From NCBI RefSeq assembly GCF_003711225.1, contig NZ_CP031030.1, positions 3,720,001 through 3,784,000 of the forward strand: a stretch of 64,000 nt of DNA, given 5' to 3'. Positions 53,987 to 62,783 of the stretch are shown in pieces. Each line of letters starts with the position of its first letter. Positions within the stretch are counted from its first letter, which is position 1. Made by a program: the position numbers and the translations under genes. Origin of the DNA: Runella sp. SP2 (GTDB lineage: Bacteria; Bacteroidota; Bacteroidia; Cytophagales; Spirosomataceae). The notes below the pieces were generated by a model, which was given only the letters and a program-made list of their open reading frames with translations, was not told the origin of the DNA and did no database searches.

Positions 53987-56900
53987 ATGGTAGAAATCCA
54001 CAAAACCACTTGTTGTTACTGCGGGGTAGGCTGCGGGGTATTGGTCAAAAAAAACCGCGACGGACGCATTTCGGTCGAAGGTGACCCCGAGCATCCTTCG
54101 AGCAAAGGAATGCTTTGTTCGAAGGGCATGAACTTGCACTACACCGTCATGGACAGCAGCGACCGCTTGCTATATCCACAAATGCGCTGGAATCGGCAAG
54201 CGGCTTTGCAACGAGTGACGTGGGACACAGCCCTTGAGCGGGCAGCGGCCGTTTTTAAGACATTTATTGACAAATACGGCCCCGATTCCGTTGGTTTTTA
54301 CGCATCGGGGCAATGCCTGACGGAAGAATATTACGTGGTCAATAAGCTCATCAAAGGCTTTATTGGCTCCAACAACTTAGACACCAATTCACGCTTGTGT
54401 ATGTCATCGGCGGTGGTTGGGTATAAAATGGCTTTGGGCGAAGATTCAGTTCCATGCAGCTACGAGGACATCGAGCTCGCCGATTGTTTCTTGGTGGCAG
54501 GGGCCAATCCTGCCTGGAACCACCCCATCGTTTTTCGCCGCATGGAAGCCCACAAGGCCGCCAATCCGCGCGTCAAACTGATTGTCGTTGACCCTCGTCG
54601 TACCGATACCGCACGCTTGGCCGACCTGCACTTGCAAATCAAGCCTGGCACTGACATCTCATTACTCAATGCAATTGCCAAAGGATTGATTTCTAGGGGC
54701 TACATTGATGAACCTTTCATAAAAAACCATACCGAAGGCTTTGACAGTTTTCGAGTAAAAGTAGCTGAACGCGACATGCGCGAAGCCGCCAAAATTTGCG
54801 GCATTAGCCTCCACGATATTCACCAAGCTGTGGAGTACATTGGTAAGTCAAAAAGCTTTATTTCGATGTGGGCGATGGGCTTTAATCAAAGTGTGATTGG
54901 GGTCAATAAAAACCTAGCATTGCTCAATTTGCACCTCATTACGGGGCACATTGGCAAGCCAGGCTCTGGGCCATTTTCGTTGACGGGCCAGCCAAATGCG
55001 ATGGGAGGGAGAGAAGTAGGTGGGCTATCGAATCTCCTACCAGCCCACCGCAACTTGGCTGACCCGCAGCACCGCCAAGAAGTCGCTGATTTTTGGGGAG
55101 TACCTTCGCTCAACCCCAAACCAGGCTACTCGGCCACCGAGATGTTTCAGGCCCTCAAAGACGGCCGCATGAAAGCAATTTGGATCATGTGTACCAATCC
55201 GCTGGTAAGTTTACCCAACGTACAGCTCGTCGAAGAAGCCCTCAAAGCGGCCAAATTTGTGGTGGTTCAGGATGTTTCCAATCGTTCGGATACCCTTGCT
55301 TATGCCGACTTAGTGCTTCCTGCGGCTGCTTGGGGTGAAAAAACGGGCACCATGACCAATTCTGAACGGCGGGTTTCGTACCTCAACAAATTCAACGAGC
55401 CCGTTGGCGAAGCCCTTCCCGACAGTGAAATCATCGTACGATTTGCCCACAAGATGGGGTTTGGGTATGCCTTCAATTATCCAAATCCCGCAGCGATTTA
55501 CGACGAGCACGTTCGCCTCACCAAAGGTACCAACGTGGATATGAGTGGGCTGTCGCATGAGCGTCTTCGTGAGAACGGCACTATCCAATGGCCTGTTCCT
55601 TCGATACAATCCAGCGGAACACCTCGGCTGTTTGCAGACGGGCAGTTTTTTACCCCATCTCGAAAGGCTCAAATCAAAACCGTACCCGACGAAAATCAAT
55701 CAGAAGCCCTTTCTGAAGAATTTCCGTTGGTTCTGACCACGGGGCGGATTCGCGACCAGTGGCACACCATGACCAAGACGGGACGGGTCAACAAACTCAC
55801 GCAACACCTTCCCAAAGCATTTTTAGAAATACACCCCGCGGATGCAGCCGAGCGAGGCATCAAAGAAGGCAATATCGTCGTTATCCAAAATGGCCGTGGG
55901 GAAGTTCAGGTACCTGCCAAAATCACTACTGACATTCGGCAAGGGGTTGTTTTTTTGCCGATGCACTGGGGGAAAATTTTACAAAGCAATGCTGCCCGAG
56001 CCAACAACCTCACCAGCGACCTCATAGACCCGCTTTCAAAAGAACCCGATTTTAAATTTGCGGCGGTTCAAGTCACAAAATTTAGTAAACCAAAAGAAAA
56101 AATCATCGTGATTGGAGCGGGAGCGGCGGCCTACAAATTTGTCACTGCTCACCGCCAGCATAACCTCACTGATGAAGTTCATGTCTTCAGCAAAGAACCC
56201 TTTGCTTTCTACAACCGCGTGATGCTTCCCGACTACATTAGCGGTGCTATATCTTGGGACAAATTGCTCAAAATGCCAGACGACGAACGCGCTTTGGTGC
56301 ATCTATACGAAGGGGTCAGCATTGAACAAATTGACCGCACAAAAAAAACAGTCACTGATTCTCAAGGGAATACCCATTCCTACGACCGTTTGATTATTGC
56401 GACTGGAAGTCGTTCGGCACTTCCTCGCGACTATGATACATCGTTGGTGGGGGTCTTTACCATGCGAACGCGCCAAGATGCCGATGGCCTGACCAACTAT
56501 TTGAATCAACTTGTGTCAACTTCTGCTCCGCGCCACGTCGTGGTGGTGGGTGGTGGGTTATTGGGCTTAGAATTAGCCGCCTCATTGGGAGAAATTGGCG
56601 TCAAATCGACCATTATTCACCGAGGGTCACGGCTTATGAATCGCCAACTGGATGGTACAGCTAGTTCGCTTTTGCACGAAGAACTCACCGACCGAGGCAT
56701 TGATGTTTTTTACAACGACGAAGTAAAGTACATCACTGGCCAACAACACGTGGAAGGACTTCGCCTTACCTCAGGGCGTGTATTGACTTGCGACGCGGTG
56801 ATTCTGACCATTGGCACAACGCCCAACGTAGAAATTGCCCGCAAGTCGGGCCTCGACGTACAACGAGGCATTGTGGTCAACGCATACCTTCAAACCTCCG

Positions 56901-57499
56901 ACCCAGCCGTATTTGCCATTGGTGAAGTGGCCGAATTTGAAGGACAACTTTTTGGCATCACCGCTGCCGCCGAGGAACAAGCCGAGGCGCTTTGTGCTTA
57001 CCTCAACGGCGACATTCAAAGTTACTACCGCCCTACCCTATCCATGAATATCTTAAAAATGGAAGGTTTGGATTTATGTTCTTTGGGGATGACCGAAATC
57101 CCTGCCAATGGCGCTGGGGCTGACTTTGAAGAAGTTATTTTTTCAGATAAGCAAAAACGTTTTTACAAAAAGTGCATCATTCAAGGAGATAAACTGGTGG
57201 GGGCTATTTTGTTTGGCGATAAATCAGAATTTACTGAATACAAAGCACTGATTCAGCACCAAACCGAACTTTCGGACAAGCGGCTAAAGCTGCTACGAAG
57301 TGGCAAAAGTGCCCCTGCATTGAAAGGAAAAATCGTATGTTCTTGCAATAACGTCGGCCATGGTAATATTCGAGAGGCGATTGTAGCGGGCTGCCATGAT
57401 TTTCAATCACTTTGCCAGCAAACGGGAGCAGGAACAGGCTGTGGCAGTTGTAAATTGGAAGTAAAGGCAATTTTGGAGGATGTGCTGGTCAAAGCTTAA
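53987..57499 (+). CDS. Assimilatory nitrate reductase fused to NADH/FAD reductase and BFD [2Fe-2S] domain
   Basis: 1170 aa from the ATG at 53987. Residues 1 to about 690 are a NasA/NapA-type molybdopterin subunit: [4Fe-4S] ligands C9, C12, C16 and C44, and the Mo-ligand C138 in NSRLCMSSAV. Residues about 703-1030 are a NirB-like FAD/NAD(P)H oxidoreductase with two Rossmann motifs (IIVIGAGAAAY at about 703; VVVVGGGLLGLELAASLGE at about 850). Residues about 1115-1165 form a BFD-like domain with four cysteines (CSCNN...GTGCGSC). The fusion puts electron transfer from NAD(P)H to molybdenum in one polypeptide. It reduces nitrate to nitrite in the cytoplasm. No Tat signal is seen. Confidence 0.92.
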   Translation: MVEIHKTTCCYCGVGCGVLVKKNRDGRISVEGDPEHPSSKGMLCSKGMNLHYTVMDSSDRLLYPQMRWNRQAALQRVTWDTALERAAAVFKTFIDKYGPDSVGFYASGQCLTEEYYVVNKLIKGFIGSNNLDTNSRLCMSSAVVGYKMALGEDSVPCSYEDIELADCFLVAGANPAWNHPIVFRRMEAHKAANPRVKLIVVDPRRTDTARLADLHLQIKPGTDISLLNAIAKGLISRGYIDEPFIKNHTEGFDSFRVKVAERDMREAAKICGISLHDIHQAVEYIGKSKSFISMWAMGFNQSVIGVNKNLALLNLHLITGHIGKPGSGPFSLTGQPNAMGGREVGGLSNLLPAHRNLADPQHRQEVADFWGVPSLNPKPGYSATEMFQALKDGRMKAIWIMCTNPLVSLPNVQLVEEALKAAKFVVVQDVSNRSDTLAYADLVLPAAAWGEKTGTMTNSERRVSYLNKFNEPVGEALPDSEIIVRFAHKMGFGYAFNYPNPAAIYDEHVRLTKGTNVDMSGLSHERLRENGTIQWPVPSIQSSGTPRLFADGQFFTPSRKAQIKTVPDENQSEALSEEFPLVLTTGRIRDQWHTMTKTGRVNKLTQHLPKAFLEIHPADAAERGIKEGNIVVIQNGRGEVQVPAKITTDIRQGVVFLPMHWGKILQSNAARANNLTSDLIDPLSKEPDFKFAAVQVTKFSKPKEKIIVIGAGAAAYKFVTAHRQHNLTDEVHVFSKEPFAFYNRVMLPDYISGAISWDKLLKMPDDERALVHLYEGVSIEQIDRTKKTVTDSQGNTHSYDRLIIATGSRSALPRDYDTSLVGVFTMRTRQDADGLTNYLNQLVSTSAPRHVVVVGGGLLGLELAASLGEIGVKSTIIHRGSRLMNRQLDGTASSLLHEELTDRGIDVFYNDEVKYITGQQHVEGLRLTSGRVLTCDAVILTIGTTPNVEIARKSGLDVQRGIVVNAYLQTSDPAVFAIGEVAEFEGQLFGITAAAEEQAEALCAYLNGDIQSYYRPTLSMNILKMEGLDLCSLGMTEIPANGAGADFEEVIFSDKQKRFYKKCIIQGDKLVGAILFGDKSEFTEYKALIQHQTELSDKRLKLLRSGKSAPALKGKIVCSCNNVGHGNIREAIVAGCHDFQSLCQQTGAGTGCGSCKLEVKAILEDVLVKA

Positions 57500-57569
57500 T
57501 TTTTGGGCAAGGATGAACTTTTCGCCAATGCCGAAGGTTTTGCGATAATTGCCCAAAACGAACTAGCTT

Positions 57570-58355
57570 ATGCAAGACACTATTTTTCAAGCATTTATCG
57601 ACAAAGTTGTCGCTGTTTTACAAGAATCTCCCGACATGCTCGGCCTAGCGGTAGCGGGTTCTTGGATTACGCAAGAAATGGACGCGTACTCGGATTTGGA
57701 CTTAGTACTTGTTTCAAAAACGAGGCTCTCGACCGACCCTGCGCAAATGAAATCAGTCGCACAAAGATTCGGCAACGTTCTCTCCGCATTTACGGGTGAA
57801 CACGTCGGTGAGCCGCGCGTGTTGATTTGTTTGTACGGGAATCCGCTTTTGCACGTTGACATCAAGTTTTTGACACCCGACGAATTTTACCAGCGCGTAG
57901 AAGACCCCGTTGTGGTGTGGGAACGGGATGAGATTTTAACAAAAATTATCCAGCAAACGACTTCCGCTTGGCCTTATCCTGATTATCAATGGATTGAAGA
58001 CCGTTTTTGGGTGTGGATCCACTACGGCGCTCTAAAAATTGGCCGAGGAGAGTTAACGGAAGCTGCTGACTTTCTGGCCTTTTTGAGAATCGTTGTTTTA
58101 GGGCCTCTTTTGCACATCAAAAATGGCAACCAGCCCCGTGGCGTACGAAAAGTTGAAACAAAACTCCCCGAAGCTGATTTTGAGGCACTGTCAGCAACTG
58201 TCGCCTTATTAGATAAAACGTCGTTGGTAACTTCTTTAAACAAAGCCATTGTTATCTACGAACAAACCCGAACCGTCCTTTTTGACTCGTCTGTTCAGCT
58301 TAACAGCGAGGCAGAAAGAGAAGTAAAAAAATACTTAGCAGCTATTTCTACCTAA
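57570..58355 (+). CDS. Nucleotidyltransferase-domain protein
   Basis: 261 aa. The N-terminal half has the pol-beta-type nucleotidyltransferase motif AVAGSWITQEMDAYSDLDLVLV (GS...D-x-D) with a third acidic residue in LLHVDIKFL. The C-terminal half is helical, as in aminoglycoside adenylyltransferase-like proteins. The substrate is unknown and may be a small molecule, RNA or protein. It is unusual to find such a gene between the nitrate reductase (70 bp upstream) and the rubredoxin-type protein (10 bp downstream). The close spacing implies co-transcription. Confidence 0.8.
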   Translation: MQDTIFQAFIDKVVAVLQESPDMLGLAVAGSWITQEMDAYSDLDLVLVSKTRLSTDPAQMKSVAQRFGNVLSAFTGEHVGEPRVLICLYGNPLLHVDIKFLTPDEFYQRVEDPVVVWERDEILTKIIQQTTSAWPYPDYQWIEDRFWVWIHYGALKIGRGELTEAADFLAFLRIVVLGPLLHIKNGNQPRGVRKVETKLPEADFEALSATVALLDKTSLVTSLNKAIVIYEQTRTVLFDSSVQLNSEAEREVKKYLAAIST

Positions 58356-58365
58356 CCAAACCACT

Positions 58366-59748
58366 ATGCCATACCTCCGCATCGCTACCCAAGGTGGGGT
58401 CATTACCCCCGACGAGCTTCAACGTTTGGCCATGTTAGCCAAAAAATGGGCTTTGGGCAAAATTGAAGTTGGTTTTCGCCAAGATTTGCTCGTTCCTTGC
58501 ACCGATTCTCAACGCTCGTTGCTTCGATCGCAATTAATGTCGGAGGGGTTTGGAGTAGAAGAAACCGCGGCTGTGCATCCCAACATCGTTTCGTCGTTGG
58601 TAGCTCAAAATATCTTTCCCCAGCTCTCTTGGCTTCGGTCGGGCGATTACCTTGATATTTTGGATGAATTTACCTTTCGACCACGTCTCAAAATTAACCT
58701 CATCGACCCCACGCAGGAGTTGATTCGACCGTTGACGGGGGAGCTTAATTTTATCGCTTCCCCTACGCCCTCATTTTGGTACTTGGTGATCAATTTATCC
58801 GAGTTAGGGGGCATTCATGTCTGGCCCAAACTTATTGATGGGGAACAAATTGCGGCCTGGGTCCAGCACATTGAAAAAATATGGTTGGAAAATCCACCGC
58901 CTAATTGTTCTTTTGAAGAACTGTACGGGAATGTTTCAAAAGCGTTTACGGGACGAACGCGCCCCATTCAGAAAGAACTAAAGCTTACACCCAAACCCTA
59001 CCCGCACCACGAGGGTATTTACCGCTACGATGACCGCTATTGGATGGGGTTATACCAGCGCGACAACGAGTTTGACACGGCTTTTTTAGAAGCCCTTTGT
59101 CAGCTTTGCATCAACACTAAAATCGGGCGTTTGTATCCGACACCTTTCAAAACATTCATCGTTCGCGATATACCAAAAGAGACGATTTATCAGTGGGAAA
59201 AACTCTTAGGAATCTGGGGGATACATACGCATTATTCGTCGCTCGAACTCAACTGGCAGCTCCCCGATGCTGACGCGTCGGCATTGCGCCTTAAAACCGA
59301 ACTGGTCGAAGCTTTTGAAAGACTGCGCATTCGGACATCTAGCCTTAGTTTTGGCATTGGTCACCGTAATGCCGAAACGACATCGACGATTGTCATTGAG
59401 CCATTATCGACGGAGTATCAGCGTTTTCGCGTAGTTCATTCTCCTGATTTTTACATTGGGAATACGGAATGGGAAGTTTTTGCGGGCGATGTTGCCCGTA
59501 AGAATCTCCCAGAAATTCTTCGACGCCTTACGCTGAAATACTACGAACAACTTTCGACGGATAAAAAGGCAAGTATCACCCGTAAAACGTCGGGAATAAA
59601 ACCCGCTCCTACCCAAAGCGTAATGCAGTGTAAGCACTGTCAGACGGTTGCGGATCTGCCACTTCCTTTACCTTCCTCTTATTTATGTTCACTTTGCGAT
59701 GCACCTGTGGCTGATTTTGTCGAAGTTGAATTGGAAATAGCGCCGTGA
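58366..59748 (+). CDS. Siroheme-less nitrite/sulfite-reductase-like protein with C-terminal rubredoxin domain
   Basis: 460 aa. Two NIR/SIR ferredoxin-like half domains are recognisable by strand pattern (GKIEVGFRQDLLVP at the N-terminus and KIGRLYPTPFKTFIVRDI later). Where active nitrite reductases have the cysteine pairs for siroheme/[4Fe-4S], this protein has none: the CPNxC position reads DPTQE (residues 114-118), and the first pair is also missing near residues 80-97. Residues 420-460 form a rubredoxin-like zinc/iron site with C422, C425, C441 and C444. It therefore probably carries electrons or acts as scaffold rather than reducing nitrite. Its TGA stop falls within the first degenerate repeat of hairpin array 2. 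Confidence 0.8.
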   Translation: MPYLRIATQGGVITPDELQRLAMLAKKWALGKIEVGFRQDLLVPCTDSQRSLLRSQLMSEGFGVEETAAVHPNIVSSLVAQNIFPQLSWLRSGDYLDILDEFTFRPRLKINLIDPTQELIRPLTGELNFIASPTPSFWYLVINLSELGGIHVWPKLIDGEQIAAWVQHIEKIWLENPPPNCSFEELYGNVSKAFTGRTRPIQKELKLTPKPYPHHEGIYRYDDRYWMGLYQRDNEFDTAFLEALCQLCINTKIGRLYPTPFKTFIVRDIPKETIYQWEKLLGIWGIHTHYSSLELNWQLPDADASALRLKTELVEAFERLRIRTSSLSFGIGHRNAETTSTIVIEPLSTEYQRFRVVHSPDFYIGNTEWEVFAGDVARKNLPEILRRLTLKYYEQLSTDKKASITRKTSGIKPAPTQSVMQCKHCQTVADLPLPLPSSYLCSLCDAPVADFVEVELEIAP

Positions 59749-60712
59749 TTTGGGCTCCTCAGCGTACGTGATTTCGGTTGCTCTACATATGTGATTTCGA
59801 TTTCTCAGCGTATGTGCTTTCGGTTTCTCAAAACCGAAACGACTGCCGCAATCTTGCAATAGGTTTCTCAAAACCTCGACTCAATCTTCACGAGGTTGTA
59901 AGCAGCCTCTACTTTGGTTTTGAGAAACCAAAGGCACACTCGCACCACGTGATTTCGGTTTCTCAAAACCGAAACAACTGCCGCAATCTTGCACAAGGTT
60001 TCTCAAAACCTCGGCTCAATCTTCACGAGGTTGTAAGCAACATCACACTTTGGTTTTGAGAAACCAAAGGCACACTCGCGCCACGTGCTTTCGGTTTCTC
60101 AAAACCGAAACGACTGCCGCAATCCTGCAAGAGGTTTCTCAAAACCTCGGCTCAGTCTTCACGAGGTTGTAAGCAACCTCTGCTTTGGTTTTGAGAAACC
60201 AAAGACACACTCGCACTACGTGGCTTTCGGTTTCTCAAAACCGAAACGACTGCCGCAATCTTGCAATAGGTTTCTCAAAACCTCGATTCAATCTTCACGA
60301 GGTTGTAAGCAACCTCTACTTTGGTTTTGAGAAACCAAAGGCACACTCGCACCACGTGCTTTCGGTTTCTTAAAACCGAAACGACTGCCGCAATCTTGCA
60401 ATAGGTTTCTCAAAACCTCGACTCAATCTTAACGAGGTTGTAAGCAACCTCACACTTTGGTTTTGAGAAACCAAAGGCACACTCGCACCACGTGCTTTCG
60501 GTTTCTTAAAACCGAAACGACTGCCGCAATCTTGCAATAGGTTTCTCAAAACCTCGACTCAATCTTAACGAGGTTGTAAGCAACCTCACACTTTGGTTTT
60601 GAGAAACCAAAGGCACACTCGCACCACGTGCTTTCGGTTTCTCAAAACCGAAACGACTACCGCAATCTTATGAACGATTACGACAACTCTTCACGAGGTT
60701 TCCCAAAAACCA
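59743..60712. repeat. REP-like hairpin array 2, left block (about 136-bp units)
   Basis: After a degenerate prefix, units start (at CGGTTT) at 59821, 59956, 60092, 60228, 60363, 60499 and 60635, the last breaking down towards the transposase gene. Each full unit has four hairpins. Arms and loops: TTTCGGTTT with CTCA (CTTA in units 5 and 6); AGGTTT or GAGGTTT with CTCA; GAGGTTG with TAAG; CTTTGGTTT with TGAG. Thus two face one way and two the other. The period is 135-136 bp, so apparent reading frames inside are not genes. Confidence 0.93.
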
Positions 60713-60761
60713 AGTGACTTTTTCAGCAAAGCAAGTATTACAGAGAATAAAAACTTGTTTT

Positions 60762-61304
60762 ATGGGAACAAAACGAATTTCTGGCTCAGAGGATGAACGC
60801 TGTTTTTTCATTACTACCTCCTGTTATCAACACAAGTTCTTATTACTAGATACGCAGGCATTTAATATTGTACTTGACAACTTTCGTTTCTATAATAAAC
60901 GTTACTCTGCACGACTCTTGGGATATGTGCTAATGAGTAATCATATTCATTTCATGCTATTTTTCGAAGACCGAAATTATTTATCAAAGTACCTTCGAGA
61001 TTTTAAAAAATATAGCTCCCTGCAACTACGCGCGCACATCTCACGATTTTATCCTCATATTTTACCTGAAATCCTGTATGAATATAGAAGTCAGCATTAC
61101 AAAATTTGGGACGATGAGTTTGATGATGTAGTAATTTACAGCAGGAAAATGTGCGAAATAAAGCTTGATTATATGCACAACAATCCAGTAAAAGCGGGTC
61201 TTGTGACAGAGCCAAGCGGTTATCTATTTTCGAGTGCTAAATTTTATGAAAACTGGAAGGTTAACATCCAATCTGAGCTTTTACATTACAGAGATGTTTT
61301 TTAA
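60762..61304 (+). CDS. REP-associated tyrosine transposase (RAYT, Y1_Tnp family)
   Basis: 180 aa from the ATG at 60762; a GTG at 60714 would start in array-flank sequence. The HUH metal-binding pair is H61/H63 in VLMSNHIHFMLF. The RAYT signature YMHNNPVKAGLV (137-148) holds candidate catalytic tyrosine Y137, and YLFSSAKFY near residue 153 matches the family tail. Family enzymes nick and join single-stranded DNA at REP hairpins and are thought to be domesticated single-copy relatives of IS200/IS605 transposases. Array blocks flank it on both sides, and its TAA is two bases from the next hairpin. The frame is intact. Confidence 0.92.
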   Translation: MGTKRISGSEDERCFFITTSCYQHKFLLLDTQAFNIVLDNFRFYNKRYSARLLGYVLMSNHIHFMLFFEDRNYLSKYLRDFKKYSSLQLRAHISRFYPHILPEILYEYRSQHYKIWDDEFDDVVIYSRKMCEIKLDYMHNNPVKAGLVTEPSGYLFSSAKFYENWKVNIQSELLHYRDVF

Positions 61305-61668
61305 ACGAGGTTGTGAGCAACCTCTGCTTTGGTTTTGAGAAACCAAAGGCACACTCACACCATGATTTCGGTTTCTCAGCATACGTGGCTTTCGGTTTCT
61401 CAAAACCGAAACGACTGCCACAATCTTGCAAGAGGTTTCTCAAAACCTCGGCTCAATCTTCACGAGGTTGTAAGCAACATCACACTTTGGTTTTGAGAAA
61501 CCAAAGGCACACTCACACCATGATTTCGGTTTCTCAGCATACGTGATTTCGGTTTCTCAAAACCGAAACGACTGCCACAATCTTGCAAGAGGTTTCTCAA
61601 AACCTCGACTCAATCTTCACGAGGTTGTGAGCAACCTCTAGCTTTGGTTTTGAGAAACCAAAGACACA
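61305..61668. repeat. REP-like hairpin array 2, right block
   Basis: It begins with the hairpin GAGGTTG/CAACCTC (loop TGAG) at 61307, two bases after the transposase stop. Further units, with TTTCGGTTT hairpins at about 61391 and 61548, are 157 bp apart because an extra half-hairpin (TTTCGGTTTCTCAGCATACG) is present. It ends at the stop codon of the leftward LuxE-like gene. Confidence 0.92.
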
Positions 61669-62715
61669 CTAAATCAACAAATTACACCCACGCACGTCCG
61701 AATTATCAAACCGCCCAATCACTTCAAATTGGGAAGAGGAATCACCAACAAATCGACCCAAATCTTGGGTTTCTAAAAATGAGCAAGAATCTAAGTTACC
61801 CAAATCAACCACATTGATACCGCCGTACCTCATTCCAAGCTGTGGGGAATCTGTTACAGAGAAAGGGTCATTTATATCTCTAAGTAGGATTCGCATCGTG
61901 CGAGAGGTCTCAAAAACCCCATCTCCCTTTGAATACGACTGTGACAAAAGCTCCGTCATTCCGTATTCCGAATGAATGTTTTCTAACCCAAAAGCCGACG
62001 TGAGCTCAGCGTGTACTTCTTCACGGAGCATTTCACGGCGGCGTCCCTTCATTCCGCCCGTTTCCATTACCACCAATTCGGGCAATTCCTTTAAAAACGA
62101 CAGGTCGTACTTCGACTCTGCTAAATCCAACAATGCAAACGTCACCCCCCACAAAATTACTTTCCGACCGTCGGGTTGTTGTACTAATTTTTTGAGTGTT
62201 GCTAATAGCTCATCTACATTATGCAAAAAGAACCCAGAGACAGGCGACTGCGTTTCTGCAATAAATTGTTGAACCATATACACCAACGAGGAGTTATTTC
62301 GTTCAAGATACGAAGGTAACAATGCCAACAGGTGAAAGTCAGAAAGTGAGCCGTAGCTTTTTTCAAAAATCTCGGTACTGATTTCATCATACCAGCCCAA
62401 GTCCGCCACCAAATGTCGGCTAGTTTGGGTTCCAGTTGTACCGCTACTTTCAAAAACTGTTTGTATATTGGGGGTCCCCGTCACTACTTGATGGTGTTTA
62501 AAGAAGCCAATCGGCAAAAACGGAACCAACGACATACGGTTAACTTGATCGGGGCGAATTCGCAAATGGGAAAGATACTGACGGTAAATGGGGCTATGAA
62601 CCGCCTGATAATGAAACACCTGCAAGGCAACCTCCTCAAACGTATCGGCCGTTAAGGTTCGTACAGCATTTCGTAAATTGGGCAAAATTGGCATTTTACT
62701 AGGGTCGAATTTCAA
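61669..62715 (-). CDS. LuxE/PaaK-type acyl-protein synthetase
   Basis: 348 aa. Adenylate-forming fold of the LuxE type: VFHYQAVHSPIYRQYL at the N-terminus, LVPFLPIGFFKHHQV, the ATP-binding FESSGTTGTQTSRH loop, HSEYGMTELLSQSYS and C-terminal LETQDLGRFVGD. LuxE family enzymes activate acyl groups as acyl-AMP and pass them to a protein or CoA. There is no lux operon here; in Bacteroidota such genes often stand alone and may serve lipid or secondary metabolism. The TAG stop lies at the array edge. Confidence 0.88.
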   Translation of the reverse strand: MKFDPSKMPILPNLRNAVRTLTADTFEEVALQVFHYQAVHSPIYRQYLSHLRIRPDQVNRMSLVPFLPIGFFKHHQVVTGTPNIQTVFESSGTTGTQTSRHLVADLGWYDEISTEIFEKSYGSLSDFHLLALLPSYLERNNSSLVYMVQQFIAETQSPVSGFFLHNVDELLATLKKLVQQPDGRKVILWGVTFALLDLAESKYDLSFLKELPELVVMETGGMKGRRREMLREEVHAELTSAFGLENIHSEYGMTELLSQSYSKGDGVFETSRTMRILLRDINDPFSVTDSPQLGMRYGGINVVDLGNLDSCSFLETQDLGRFVGDSSSQFEVIGRFDNSDVRGCNLLI

Positions 62716-62783
62716 TTTCCGATTGACAAAGCATTAATAACTACTAAATTTATCCAATATTTGGAACAAACTTAACAAGAAAG

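Noticed and set aside
57503-57799. 98-aa frame overlapping the nucleotidyltransferase start
   Set aside because: It is in a different frame from the clear nucleotidyltransferase domain that begins at 57570, and it has no recognisable domain.
59778-60373. Frames encoding repeated FGFEKPKAHSHH-type peptides
   Set aside because: Products of translating REP array 2. The period of 135-136 bp shifts frame between units, and there is no signal or domain.
59743-61668. CRISPR array
   Set aside because: Units are 136-157 bp, internally palindromic and joined without unique spacers; no cas genes are present. The RAYT gene explains the structure better.
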